Source of the DNA: Notamacropus eugenii
Lineage: Eukaryota > Chordata > Mammalia > Diprotodontia > Macropodidae
Assembly (NCBI RefSeq): GCF_028372415.1
Contig: NC_092874.1
Location: forward strand, 241,282,069-241,346,068
Length of the DNA: 64,000 nucleotides
Direction of reading: 5' to 3'
In this document: positions 35,100 through 46,649 of the stretch, one piece after another
Layout of the letters: every line of letters begins with the position of its first letter
How positions within the stretch are numbered: the first letter of the stretch is position 1
The notes under the pieces: model-generated
What the model was told of the DNA's origin: nothing
Seen by the model: only the letters and a program-made list of their open reading frames with translations
Database searches by the model: none
Position numbers and translations under genes: made by a program

Positions 35100-35500
35100 T
35101 CAAACACAGAAAGGCTCCATATATATCAAAGTATTCATAGCAACAGTTTCTGTGATAACAAATTGGAAACAAAGTGGTTGTTTCCTACCCATCAACTGGA
35201 AAAGAGAATAAATCATGGTACATGAATTTAATGGAATGCTACTGTGCCATAAGAGAGGGCAGAAGCAAAAGATTCAGAGAAACATGCAAAAGTTTTCTAT
35301 GAGTTTTGATATAGTGCGGTGAAAAGTACACTGAACTTATAGCCATAGGACTTCAGTTCAAATTCTGTATGGTCATGGACCATGTCATTGACTGTCTGTA
35401 TGGTCATGGACAAGCAGCTTCACCTCTCTGGGTCCCAGTTTCCTCATCTGTAAAATGAGAGGATTCGACTAGATGATCATTGAAGTCACTAATTTCTCAA
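35100..35500 (+). repeat. L1 ORF2/3' fragment followed by a MIR3-like SINE
   Basis: 35100-35290 resembles the L1 3' segment at 21110-21250 ('ggaatgctactgtgccataa'). 35300-35500 is MIR3-like ('gtttcctcatctgtaaaatg'). Inside it the 16-mer CTGTATGGTCATGGAC occurs twice, about 31 bp apart. Confidence 0.6.
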
Positions 35501-35539
35501 AGTAAATTTGCTTTCCATTCCACATTAAACTTGCGATCT

Positions 35540-36570
35540 TTCGTTCCAATTTTTTTTATACATTGTCATTTAAAGTTTTGAGTTCCAAATTCTATCCCTC
35601 CTTTCCACCCTCCCTCTCCTTCCCCCTCCGTGAGACAGTAAGTAATCACATATAGGTTATACATGTGCAATTATGTAAAACATTTCCATATTAGTCATTT
35701 TATGTGTGTTCATCCTTCGTTGCCAAAGAAGACCATGCCATCAGAGAAATGATGACAGGACTTGCACTTGACTTTGTTTTGAGTTGAGGGAGGGCTGTGC
35801 AGGTCACCAGCCTCACTTCTCCTCCAGAGCCATCTGAATCCAGTGACCAGATATTCATCAGGATGAATGGAGATGACCCAGGATGAGGCAATTGGGGTTA
35901 AGTGACTTGCCCAAGGTCACACAGCTAGCGACCCTCAAGTGTCAAGTGTCTGAGATTTGAACTCAGGTCCTCCTGACTCCTGCTCTATCCAATGCACCAC
36001 CTAGCTGCCCAGTCATTTTATACAAGATGGCTGGAATAAAAGACAAAAAAAAGAAAGTGAAGAATAGCATGCTTCGGGCTGTATTCAATCAATACAATTT
36101 CTTTCTCTGGATGTAGACAGTATGCTTCATCATTGGTTAATCATTAGTCCTTTGTCTTGGGTTGTTGTGTTTCTGAGAACAGCTAAGTCATTCACCATTC
36201 TTCACTGAGCAGCATTGCTGTTACTATGTACAACATTCTCTGGTTCTCTTCACTTCACTTTGCCTCAGTTCATGTAGGTTTTTTTGGTTTTTTCTGAAAT
36301 CTTCCTGCTTATCATTTCTTATGGCACAATAATATTCCATTACAATCATATACCACAGCTTGTTTAGCTATTCCCCAATTGGTGGGCATCCCTTTGGTTT
36401 CCACTTCCTAGCCACCATAAAAAGAGCTACTATAAATATTTTTGTACAAATAGGTCCTTTTCCATTCTTTTGGATGTCTTTAGGATACAGACCTAGCAGT
36501 GGATCAAAGGTTATGCACAGTTTAATAGCCTTTGGGGCATATAAATTTATGATCTTATGTTCACATTTCT
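35540..36570 (-). mobile_element. L1 3' fragment carrying an RTESINE1-type insertion
   Basis: Reverse-strand L1 3' blocks match those at 21840-22480: 'acatataggttatacatgtg', 'ctttctctggatgtagacag' and 'atattccattacaatcatat'. The fragment is split by the SINE at 35704-36010. Confidence 0.78.
35704..36010 (-). mobile_element. RTE-tailed tRNA SINE (RTESINE1 type), full length
   Basis: The 5' tRNA-like head is at the right end (GGGCAGCTAGGTGG as complement of 35997-36010). The body has 'gttaagtgacttgcccaagg'. The 3' portion has 'ctccagagccatctgaatcc' and ends 'tcatccttcgttgcc', resembling an RTE LINE terminus. AGTCATTTTAT flanks it exactly at 35693-35703 and 36011-36021. Confidence 0.9.
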
Positions 36571-37780
36571 AATATCTAAAATAAGTGTATAAGACAGGTT
36601 GCAGAAAGATTTTGAATAGCAATTTCAGCTCTCATACTAATTTTCTCAGTTCCTTTGTGTCAAGTTCCTAGACTGGATGCTGAATCTCATTATAAGACTA
36701 TGAAGAAACCACTTAACACCACTAAACATCAGAGCCTCATTAGGAGGTTTTAACCTTTGTAAATTAGTGAAGCCAATAATACCAGTGCTAACTCTGATAA
36801 TGTATAAGAAAGCACTCTGAGCAGCTTAGAAAAAAGATAGGCAAGAGATAAAGATGTTATTATCCCCCCCAAAATTCTTAAGTTTTTTTAATCTAGAAAT
36901 GTGTTTAATAACTAGCTTGCCCCTCAGTAATATTGTGAAGATTTATCTTTAAGATTTGTAAAGGGCTTTGAAGATGAAAGGCTGCAAAGTAGTTATTTGT
37001 CAGAAGCCTTAGATTGGATGGGAGAGTTCAGGATAACTATACATTCCATAGAAAACTTATGGCACCACCTAAAAATGTGTGATAGCACAAGAGGCTGATA
37101 AATTCATTTCGTACAGGAATAGTCACAAGGAAAATCCTGTGCTTTATTTAGTTATTCAAACCCTGATGTAGCTTCTTGTTTATCAGCATATATTTCCAGA
37201 CACTGTTCTGTCTCTTTAGCTTAAACTAAAGCATAAAATGCTATATAATTTGTTCTGCTTAGAAGCAAAATATGTTTCCAGTTGTATGGAATTTAAGAAC
37301 TGAAAAAGGTCTTAGGCACTGTGGATGGACCCACCGTGGAAAACTTACAAGAGTCCTGGCCAAGAGTCTTAGATGATGAGCATACACAGATGGGTTGGGG
37401 GAACCACAGATCTGATGGAATAATGTGTATTTGCTGTGATAAATACTAATCTTACATATTTGAAGGTCCTTTAGGAAAGGTGATGAGAGCTGAGGTTTCT
37501 TTCTTTCTTTCTTTTTTTTTTTTTAGGAAATTAGACCAGATAAGAAACCAGCACAGTCTCTCAATTACTGGATCTTTGTGTGTAAAGGACTCATTTGCTG
37601 CACTCATTTGGGCAGCAAGTTGTTCTTATTGTGCTGCTGAGGTTCTATTAACCATGGGCATTAAAACAACTGTGAATCTTGTATGATGCTGTGAATGTCA
37701 TTTGATTGTGCTGATGCTGCTTTGGGGTTGGTCAGGTTCTAGGATCTTGAATGAAATGTTTCCAACATTCTGAACAAATA

Positions 37781-37783
<3 letters not shown>
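36571..37783. other. Single-copy-looking DNA
   Basis: No gene or clear repeat. A T-rich patch lies at 37499-37524. Confidence 0.4.

Positions 37784-37861
<78 letters not shown>
37784..37861 (+). repeat. (TC)n microsatellite
   Basis: Perfect CT/TC run of about 78 bp, the longest pure dinucleotide tract in the window. Confidence 0.98.
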
Positions 37862-37863
<2 letters not shown>

Positions 37864-37864
37864 C

Positions 37865-38050
37865 ACAAAACCAAGTTTCACACCCAAATGGCCACAGGCT
37901 GTTTGATAAGTGTCTGAAGACAGATTTGAACTTGTCTTTCTGACTTCAGACCCAGACCCAGCTCTCTATCCACTGCACCACCTAGCCATCCTGCCTAGCA
38001 TGTAGTAAGTTCTTTATAAGTGCTAGTTGATACGTGACTGACTGAAGTGT
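37865..38050 (-). repeat. SINE head remnant and L2 tail
   Basis: 37865-37993 ends with 'tatccactgcaccacctagc', a reverse SINE head. 37994-38050 is an L2-like 3' end in + orientation. Confidence 0.65.
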
Positions 38051-39240
38051 CCTCTCCTATATGAGATCTTCCCTGGTCCCTCCATGGGTTAGAATTACTC
38101 CTAAAATTGCTTTCTATTTACTTTGCATATATTTTTCATTTACTTTTCATATATTTTTCATTTATTTACTTTTCTGAGTATAAATTGCTCCTGCCCTATA
38201 TAACATAAGCTTCCGGAAGACAGGAACTATGTTCTTTTTTGCTTTCTATTCTCAGGAGCTTCCACAGTGCCCATGAAGTAGGAACTGAATATAAAGTTCA
38301 TGGACGATTGATTCTTTTGTATCTTCCTTAGCCTTAAGGGTAGCACTACACACATAAGTCTGGGGCATATTAGGGATGGGAAAGGGTTTAGAAGAGTTAA
38401 TAGTTTGTTCTGGGGCAGGCAGAAGCATCTACTGAAGGAGAGGAATGCCAGAACTAACACTAAATTAGAGGAAGCCATACTCAAATAGGAAGCAGAGGGT
38501 TCTGTCTGGGGTGTCAGAGTCACCGTGCCAAAAAATCAGCCATCGGTGGGGTTCAAGTGTTCATACTGAGTCATTGTATGCCTGGTGGAGAAGGAAGGGT
38601 GATAAAAACAGAAGGGGATTAAAGTCAGATGCTAAACTTCAGTTCAAGTTGAAAGATTGGGAGTTAAGCACAGAAAGCTACCCAGAAGAGAATAATGTAC
38701 AGACTGACAGTTTGCATGCTCATTGTATGACTGAATGACACTTCTTTTACTGTAGGTCCAAGGGTATCAGCCATATTCTTTTCTTCATGCTAAATTTTTA
38801 TTTTTATTTATTTTGTTATTGTGGCTTTCACAAGCATCAACAAACATTTCCATTTACGAAGGAGACAAAAACAAAATCGTTTATGAAATTATGAACTTCT
38901 ATTATATAGTACTTGGTTTTGAAAGTATATAAGAAATTCAACATGATTATTTCAAAGCTGTCCTGCTTATTTCTGTCTCCCTCTGAACTTTGTTCTGTTA
39001 TTTTTTAGGTATTTAAAAAGATGTTTCACAAATGATCTTTTCTTCTTTTTTGGCATCTTTATCACAAACCCTACCTTTCTCTGAAGTTTTCCTCCCCTGT
39101 CAAAAAAAAAAAAACTCCAATTTTTTTTTTTTATAATAAATAAGCGTAATGAAGCAAAAACAAATCCAAACATTGGTCATGCTTTGCCATGAACAGAGGG
39201 CCCATAGTAACATGAATTTGGCCCTTGTCCATTTGGTTGT
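38051..39240. other. Unclassified DNA
   Basis: An L2-like tail may lie at 38200-38300. Homopolymer A and T runs lie at 39103-39132. No gene. Confidence 0.35.
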
Positions 39241-39244
39241 ATGA

Positions 39245-39575
39245 GTTCTTTCAAGGGTCAAGATTAAGAGCATACATGATGGAAAATGCTATCCACATTC
39301 AGAAAAAGAACTATGGAGTATGAATGCAGACCAAACCATACTATTTGCCCTCTCTCTCTCTCTTTTTGTTTCTTCTTTGTCCTGGTTCCCATTGGTTCTA
39401 ATTCTTCTTCACAACATGACTAATATGAAAATATGTTTAATATGAATGTTTATATAGAGCCTGTATCAGTTTGTATGCCATCTTGGGGAGGTGGGAGGGG
39501 AGAGAGGGGAAGAAAATTTGGAACTCAGATCTTATGGAAATGAATGTTGCAAACTAAAAATTAATTAATGAAAAA
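39245..39575 (+). mobile_element. 5'-truncated L1 3' UTR
   Basis: 'atgctatccacattcagaaa' and 'gaactatggagtatgaatgc', then 'gaaaatttggaactcagatc' and 'gaatgttgcaaactaaaaat', form the complete 3' terminus of the local L1 family. Confidence 0.82.
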
Positions 39576-39589
39576 GATTAAGAGCAGAG

Positions 39590-40600
39590 AAGTCAGACAG
39601 TAGATGACATAGGGTATGTGTAGTGACTAGGCAATGGGGTATAGAATCAGGGCTAAAGGATACACTAGAGATAAACTGAATAAGTTTTGGGTGAAGACTA
39701 TGAATGGAGGAAAGAAAGTTGGGGAGAGCAGGGATAATGAACACAGAGAAGAGGCAAGATGAGTTTGTGGTGAGGACAACAATAGGTGAAGGGATAGTGA
39801 GGCAGAGGGAGTGATGGAAGAATGATCTGAGAGATGGATATGGGAATTAAAAATCATGATGGCAGCAAAACTGTGGTAATATGGTAATATCTGGTAATAT
39901 TACAATATCCCTGTGCTCCTGGTTGGTCATGAGTGATTCAGGAACAAAGGACTCAGGTGCTGTGGATGATATCTGTGGTGTTATCTAAGCTATGGGAATG
40001 TTTAAGTTGGGGACTGAAGAGGAGTAGAGAGGTGGAGATGTGGGTCATGGGAATTTAGAAAACTGATGAACTGGAAAGGCCAGCATGTTTGGTAGGACAT
40101 CAGCCTACCTATTAAAACACATGTATTGGAGTGGAGAGGAGGGCTCTCAAGGGGGTATTAATCTCTTTGACAGTGGAGGGAGAATGACAGAAAGGATCCA
40201 GACTGAGTGATAAAGGCCCCTTTTCCTTATGTGCCTTGAGTCTACCCAAGGTCAAGCTGGTAGAGTGGTATCTTCAAAATGAGAAAATGCAATGCAGTTG
40301 CTCCAGCTTGTATGTTACTCTGTAGAGATTCTTTCATTAGACATGAATAAGCTAGTATTTTAATGAAGGCAAAATGTTTGTTTACAGAGGAAAGTCAGCC
40401 TCCTTGAAGAGAACTCCACCTAATTAGCATTTAGCTCTAAGTGCTGCCTTTGAAAATGTTGGATAATACTATATCTTTGCCAATATAACCTCAGTGTTAG
40501 CTTTGTTTTTTCTTTTATGGAAATTTGAAATTCTACTTTGATCTCTTTTGCCCATAAAGTTCCCTAAAGTTTTGCCATTTGATATGAGTGTATATGTATG
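39590..40600. other. Unclassified repeat-like DNA, then a non-repetitive island
   Basis: 39590-40200 is purine-rich and resembles the inner part of the minus-strand L2-like repeats. 40300-40560 has no repeat signature. Confidence 0.4.
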
Positions 40601-40611
40601 TGTATATTCAT

Positions 40612-40672
40612 CTGTCTATCTATCTGTCTATCTATCTATCTATCCATCCATCTATCCATCTATCTGTTTATA
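40612..40672 (+). repeat. (TCTA)n microsatellite
   Basis: TCTA/TCCA/TGTC units, about 60 bp, directly before a SINE. Confidence 0.9.
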
Positions 40673-40675
40673 TAT

Positions 40676-40915
40676 AGCTGCTAGGTGGCTCATTGAACAG
40701 TGAACCTGGAGTAAAGAAGACCTGAATTCAAATTTGGCCTTGGACACTTAACTGGCTGTGTGACCCTGAGTAAGTCACTTAACCTCTGTTTGCCTTAATC
40801 CACTGAAGAGAGAAAGGCAAGCCAGTATAGTAGCTTTACCAAGGAAACCCCATGGACAGTATGGTCTATGGTGTCACAAAGAGCTGGACAGGACTAAATG
40901 ACTAAACAGTAACAT
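40676..40915 (+). mobile_element. tRNA-derived SINE (GGCAGCTAGGTGG-head family)
   Basis: The head is 'agctgctaggtggctcattg', followed by 'gtgtgaccctgagtaagtca' and the end 'aaagagctggacaggact'. An AT dinucleotide tract follows at 40920-40976. Confidence 0.82.
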
Positions 40916-40999
40916 ACACATACATATTATATATATATATATATACATGCATATATATGTTTCTATATATATATAAAATCTCATTTTAATTGTGCTTAA

Positions 41000-41640
41000 C
41001 TTTTCATAAAATGACTGTCTAAACTAGGCTTTAATGGAAAGTTCATAATGTGCATCTTTACCTACAGTTGGACTTTTACAATGCATTTAGTATAACAGAG
41101 CATATGAAGAACCGTCGTGCCTGCTTCTAGCCAGCTGGCTTGGTGTTTGGGGTATGAGGAAGCTACTGGCTGCTCGTGGTCAGCCAGTGCTGAAGAGCTC
41201 AGGTGCCTTGGGAATAATGAAGCAATTTTCTTATTGGCATTAAGTAGGAAAGGCTGATGACTCAGTGGATCTTTAAAAAGAGTGAACTTGTCTTTTTTTT
41301 TTTTTCCTTTAACTCTCCATGTGACTCATGTGGTTCAGGTAACAACTATTAAAATCTCCTGGAAGGTTGCCACTTAAAGCACTTAAGGCATATTACAGTT
41401 TTCAGGGCCACTGAATAGGCATTTTAAATTTCCCCAAGCTCCACGCTGTCTAAAATGTTCCCTACAGCCCAGGTCAGAAGCTGAGCCCTTTCCTCTATTG
41501 GTGTGATCCTCTCCAATGAAGAAACTCCCCTGCTTGCCAGTTAGCTCAGATTCAGGACTCAGAATCTCTGAAACTCTACACTCACAAGGTTGCTTCCAAA
41601 ACTAGACATTTCCATCTCAAGATCACTGTCCAGTCACCTA
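41000..41640. other. Non-repetitive island, possible regulatory DNA
   Basis: No repeat family is recognisable. It contains a TGACTCAG (AP-1/MARE-like) core near 41260, CAGCTGG, and several TTAAA-rich blocks. No coding frame. Confidence 0.35.
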
Positions 41641-41734
41641 TACTGAGACCACAACAAATGCAGAAGAGGCAGCCCAAAACTCAGGTTCTTCTAGGTAGGT
41701 CATGTGCTTCAGCTGCCATCTACTTACAGAAAGG

Positions 41735-41990
41735 TGGCACCATATTGCACAGAGATCCAGACTAGAGTCAGGGCCTAGACTCATCTTTTTGAGTTCAAAT
41801 CTGACCTCAGACATAATTATTACCAGCTGTGTGACCCTGGGCAAGTCACTTAACCCTATTTGTCTCAGTTTCCTCACATATTAAATGAGCTGGAGAAGGA
41901 AATGGCAAAACACTTCAATACCTTTGCCAAGAAAACCCCAAATGGGATAATCAGACACAACTGAAGAATGACTGATTAACAATTTACAAT
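41735..41990 (+). mobile_element. tRNA-derived SINE (GGCAGCTAGGTGG-head family)
   Basis: 'agctgtgtgaccctgggcaa', 'aaatgagctggagaaggaaa' and 'tttgccaagaaaaccccaaa' are well preserved. The head is weak. Confidence 0.85.
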
Positions 41991-42285
41991 ACATGGCAAT
42001 ATTAACTGAAATTTCTACTGAGTTGGTGGCCGCTCTCTTCACCCCTGAAGGAAACACTACATGCCACAAGAAGATCCAACCTGAAAGATACAAGGAGAGA
42101 ATCACTCCTTTTGTAGAGGTTCCCTCAGTCATAATCTTTTCTTGCTCCGTAGCCAGTAAGGAGGTTGCTTCATCATCTCCACAGCACGTGAGTCCTTTGT
42201 TCCTGAGTCACACATGGCCAGCCACCAGCAGAGGGAAATAAGAAGGTGGGGAGGGGGGATGGCATTAAGGAAATAAGGATTTAGA

Positions 42286-42525
42286 TCGTGACTCTGTTCC
42301 AAGCACTATGTTATGCTTTGTAAATATTATCTCATTCATTCCTTACAATAACCCTGAGAGGTAGGAGCTGTTATTATCTCCATTTTACAGTTGAGGAAAC
42401 TGAGGCTAACAGAAATTAAATGACTAACCCAGGGCCACACAGCTAGTAGATGTCTAAGGCTAGGTTTCAACTCAGGTCTCTGACTCCAGGCCCAGACATT
42501 TATCCACCAAGCTGGTGAGGGCTTC
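42286..42525 (-). mobile_element. MIR/MAR1-type SINE
   Basis: Contains 'ctccattttacagttgagga', 'gggccacacagctagtagat' and 'aggcccagacatttatccac'. Confidence 0.82.
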
Positions 42526-42732
42526 ATCCTCCCCAAAGTGCCTCAATACTGAGCTTGCACTTGTTGGTAGGTCAGAAGGCAAGATGACTCTGTATTTATA
42601 TCCTATTGCATATAAACACTATGATTTTTTTTAAAAAACGGGTGTCCTGTTCCTTTGCTAAATGCTGTAGGGCTGTCTCCTCTGTGTATATATGAAAACA
42701 CACATATAATTTAAAATCACTATTTGTTTGGC

Positions 42733-42975
42733 TCATCTTAACTTGATTCCTGCCCTGTAAGCTCCATTGTGTTTCTTCTTAGGTTTCCATGGGGAAAGGG
42801 ACTGTAAAAGATCCATGTGGACTTTCCTAAGCTCACTGTCCTCCTGGTAGCTCTGGAGCAACCGCTGGCATCCTGTTGTTGCCTCCCGCTCCAAGTCCAG
42901 TCTCCGACCTTGGTCCTTGATCCCAGTTTCCCAGGGTACCAGTTCTTTTTCAAGGGATCTTGCCTGTGAAGTCAA
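42733..42975 (-). pseudogene. Unexplained exon-like reading frame
   Basis: An 80-codon frame ends in TGA and lies in DNA with no repeat signature. Its composition (GC-rich third positions, many K, E, R, L and Q) is more protein-like than other chance frames here. The C-terminal half reads ATTGCQRLLQSYQEDSELRK, then LLQSLSPWKPKKKHN. An acceptor-like CTTGACTTCACAG precedes it on the minus strand, which would start an exon near 42963. I recognise no family. It could be a terminal exon, a processed pseudogene fragment or chance; a second frame in the same place is also open. Confidence 0.3.
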
Positions 42976-43399
42976 GAGCTTTTTTTCTTCACTGTTTTCT
43001 AAAGATAATGAATCATCTACTTAAGGCTCCAGGCCTCTTGATTTCCCACCTGGGTTCAAAAATCTGTCATATCCATTCCCTAATTACCTTTCCCATCTCT
43101 AGCCTCTGAGGCTGTAACTGGATGCCTGCTTCTTACATCTGCTGCGCCTTCTGGTTTTTTGTTACTGCTAATGTCTTATTGATGCTTTAGTTTCTTTTTT
43201 TTAATACCAGTCACTTCTCAATAAATCCCCTCCCCAATAGAACCCTTCCTTGTCATAAGGGGAAAAATTTAAGCAAAAGAGACACTTTAAATGTGTCTGA
43301 CAGCATAGGCAGCATTCTACAGCTGTAGAGAAGGAAAGGAAATATGTCTCATTGTCAGTCACTGGAATCAAGACTGACCACTGCTCTCATTTGAATTCT

Positions 43400-43760
43400 C
43401 ATGTCTTTTTATTATTATTATTTATTGTTTTTTATTATTTATTTATTACATATTATTATTATATTATTTATTATTATGTCCTTTGCATTTTTGTGGACAC
43501 TGAGTATATTGCTGTTGTCTTGGTTCTACCTCATTTACTCTATTAGTTCATACACATCTTCCCAAGTTCTTTATGGTAGAATAATATTTCATTATGTTCA
43601 TATGCCAAGAATTGTGTGCCTTCCTATCCAGTCTATGGGAATCCACTATGTTTCCACTTTTTGTTGTTATTGTTGCCACAAAACAAAAAAGTGACATCAT
43701 AGGTATTGGTATTTATGGGACTTTTCCTCTGCCAGGGAGGAATTTGTACCCAGTAATCAA
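43400..43760 (-). mobile_element. L1 fragment with (ATT)n tract
   Basis: (ATT)n-like sequence at 43409-43476 is followed by 'agaataatatttcattatgt' and 'ccactatgtttccactttt', reverse L1 3' blocks. Confidence 0.5.
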
Positions 43761-44084
43761 GGTAGGAAAGTTTTATTCATATTTCATGCATAATGACGTT
43801 TGGGAACTTCAGATTTCTTTATCCAATCATATTTCATCATCCTGTTTCTCCTTATGCCTTATTATGAACAGTGCTATTCTTTTATCTCATAATGTTCTTT
43901 AATCCCATCTCTCCTCATTGCTTTCCCTGGCCACGCTATGGCTACACTCTCCTCCTTTCTCAGTCGCAAAATGAACCAATTCAATTCAACAATATTTACA
44001 ACAGAACAATATTTATGATTCCTGTGTTTCTTTGTCCTATCATCTTGCCTTGGACCCATCCCAACCTTGGATTATTATTAAAAG

Positions 44085-44290
44085 GCAGTTAGGTGACACA
44101 CTGGATAGTATGTTCAACTGAAGTAAAGATAATGAGTTCAAATCTCATCTAGACACTTGTTAGCTGTGTGATTCACCTTCTATTTGCTTTAGCTTCTCAT
44201 CTGCAAAATGGGGTTACCAGTTCCTAGAGTTACTGTGAGAATAAAATGAATCAATTTATAGTGCTGTACAAGTCTTAAAGCGTTCTCTAC
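44085..44290 (+). repeat. Degenerate tRNA-headed SINE
   Basis: 'ggcagttaggtgacacactg' head, 'agcttctcatctgcaaaatg' core. Confidence 0.75.
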
Positions 44291-44298
44291 CATATCCC

Positions 44299-44375
44299 TG
44301 CTCTCCTCTCCTCTCCTCTCCTCTGTCCTCTCCTCTCCTCTCCTCTGTCCTCTGCTCTCCTCTCCTCTCTTTTAT
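44299..44375 (+). repeat. (CTCTC)n minisatellite-like tract
   Basis: TCCTC units interrupted by CTGTCC every three to four units. Confidence 0.9.
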
Positions 44376-44639
44376 CCTGCCCTGTCCTCTCCCAAAACCT
44401 TAAACCTACTGCACTCTGAAACTGGGACTCCAATGGGCCCCTGCCAAGGGCTCCTCTGGACCCTCTTAGCTTTACAGTGATTATCAATACTAACTGTTGC
44501 TGTTTCCACCCAGTCTGATGTCTTTCTTTTTCTTGACCTCATTAAAGGGCCCATGCTCTGGCTACTTATTAAGCAGGCCTATTCAATGAATAGGTGTCAC
44601 CTCACCCTAAGTGAGTACCTGCAAAGACCTTGGCCTTTG

Positions 44640-44830
44640 ACCCAAGGTCTCCCAGTGCATTCTGGGTCATCTCCAGTCATCCTGAGGAATACCAGGTCAA
44701 TGGATTCAGATGGCTCTGGAGGAGAAGTGAGGCTGGTGACCTGCACAGCCCTCCCTCACTCAAAACAAAGTCAAGTGCAAGTCATGTCATTATTTCTCTG
44801 ATGGCATGGTCTTCTTCAACAACAAAGCAC
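44640..44830 (+). mobile_element. RTESINE1-type SINE, 3' part
   Basis: 'agatggctctggaggagaag', 'gtcaagtgcaagtcatgtca' and 'tgatggcatggtcttcttc' match the complement of 35710-35850. The 5' tRNA head is missing. Confidence 0.82.
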
Positions 44831-45797
44831 AAACACAAACCACATCCCACCTTCACTCCTACTTATGTACTGTTGAATTGAAAAGAAGTCAGGAACTTGC
44901 GTTGATTGGACCCATTCTACATTTTTATTATCTAATATCATCTGAGTCTTCCCTGCAGCAAGGCAATCCTTCTCCTCCTTGACCAGTTCTCTAACTCATT
45001 CATCACAATGGCTGCTCTATACCTTCTCTTCTCTCCTCCAGCCTCCCACAGCACCCTCTTCCCCTCATTCTCCACTGAGAACCTTGTAGCAGATGTCACC
45101 AAGAAAATGGTGGCCATTTGCTGAGTGCCACTATTCTGGAGCCTCTTCTCTATCCTCCCATAATTTCTCTTTGGTAGTCTTACCAGCTCCCAAGGGTTTG
45201 ATGGTCACCTTTACACAGGTCTGCAGATATAATCCTATGTCTGTCCTAAGTGTCATTCCTTTATCACCAACTGCCTGCTGGAAATTTTGAACTGGATGTC
45301 CCATCTCAAACTCAGTATGTCCAAACCAGAACTCATTATCTTTTCTCCCAAATCACCTCTTTTCAGAACTTTTCTATTGCTTTTGGGGGCACCACAATAT
45401 TTCCAGTTGCTCAGGTTCATAAGCTTTCTGACATCCTCAATCTTATCCCACATACTCAATCAGCTGGCAAATCTTATCATTTTTATCTCCATATGTCTTG
45501 GATGTGTCTCCTCATCACTCCTACAGCCAACTAATCTACTTCAGGTCCTCATCACTTCATGCCTAGACTATTGCAATGACCTTCTCTTTGGTCTCTCTGC
45601 CTCAAATCTCTCCCACTTCAATCCATCCTTTCCACTTAGCAACCAAAGGGATTTTCCTAAAGCCCAGATCTGACAGTAACTGTTACCTACTCAATTAATT
45701 CCAGCAGTTCCACCTAGGATCAAAAACAATCTCTCCTATTTGTCATTTTAAAGCTTTTCACAACCCAACCCTTGGCTAGCTTTCTAGGATTAAACTT

Positions 45798-45926
45798 TAC
45801 TACTGTTATTACCACTACTATTACTACTACTACCACCATCACTACCATCACTACTTGTTACTACTACTACCATCACAACCACCACCACAACCACCACCAC
45901 CACTGTTACTACTACTAGTACTACTT
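45798..45926 (+). repeat. (ACT/ACC)n trinucleotide tract
   Basis: About 130 bp of CTA/CCA/TCA triplets inside an L2-like repeat. Confidence 0.9.
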
Positions 45927-46127
45927 CAGCCTTACTGATTCTAATCTCCATGTTTTTGCATTGTGTGTCCTCCGTGCCTGGATTGCTCTCCCTTCTAACC
46001 TCTGCCTTGTAGAATCTCTGATTCTTTTAACACTGTTCAGTACCACCTCCTGCAGGAGGCCTTTTGGGGTCCCCCAGTTACTGGAGCTTTCCTTTCTACA
46101 CTGTAACTATCTTGAATGGACTGATTT

Positions 46128-46233
46128 ATGTATACAAAGTGTCTTTGATGTACTTGTAAGCTTTAATAGCTTGATTTAATTTAAATTTAAACAGCTTAAA
46201 ACTGTACTTAGACTTTGGTATCCCTTGTATGTT
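46128..46233. mobile_element. Mariner-like MITE (degenerate)
   Basis: The right end 'gtacttagactttggtatcc' is the complement of the family terminus, and the left end is a diverged partner. No transposase. Confidence 0.45.
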
Positions 46234-46432
46234 GTTTATCTCATAGCTATAAACTTAAAGGGTCTGGTTTTGATTTTTCTTTGAATCTCGTGCATTTAGC
46301 ACAGTTTCTGCTACACAATGATCACTTAATAGATCCTTGTTGATTGATTCATTTATTGCCATTTGTTTTGCTGATGCATTCTAAGGACCACTGGAACTTT
46401 CCATCTGCCCTACAACTGAACCATCCCATATG

Positions 46433-46516
46433 TAGGGTGTCCCAAAAATTTTAGTGCAGCTTTTAAACTATAGATTTAATAGCTCAAAATAACTTTAAGA
46501 CTTTGGGGATATCCTG
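46433..46516. mobile_element. Mariner-like MITE
   Basis: It starts TAGGGTGTCCCAAAAATTTT and ends 'agactttggggatatcctga', imperfect inverted repeats of a mariner terminus, with no internal gene. Confidence 0.7.
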
Positions 46517-46649
46517 AATGTTGTCTCCCTCCATGGAATGCAAGTTCCTTGATAACAGGGACTAATCTGCTTTTCTATTTGTATTCTCATTGCTTAGCAT
46601 AATGTTTTATAATTTTTTTTGTTTATTCATCCATTACCTAACTTTTTGT

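Larger units (their letters stand above)
45000..46345 (+). mobile_element. L2-like repeat, long copy with nested microsatellite and MITE
   Basis: 'gcctagactattgcaatgac', 'cccagatctgacagtaactg', 'gcaggaggccttttggggtc' and the terminal 'tttgaatctcgtgcatttag' are in the order seen at 30065-31925. An (ACT/ACC)n tract sits at 45798-45926 and a mariner-like palindrome at about 46128-46233. Confidence 0.65.

Noticed and set aside
43352-43902. Hydrophobic Y/I-rich frames resembling a membrane protein
   Set aside because: They derive from an (ATT)n tract and reverse L1 sequence.
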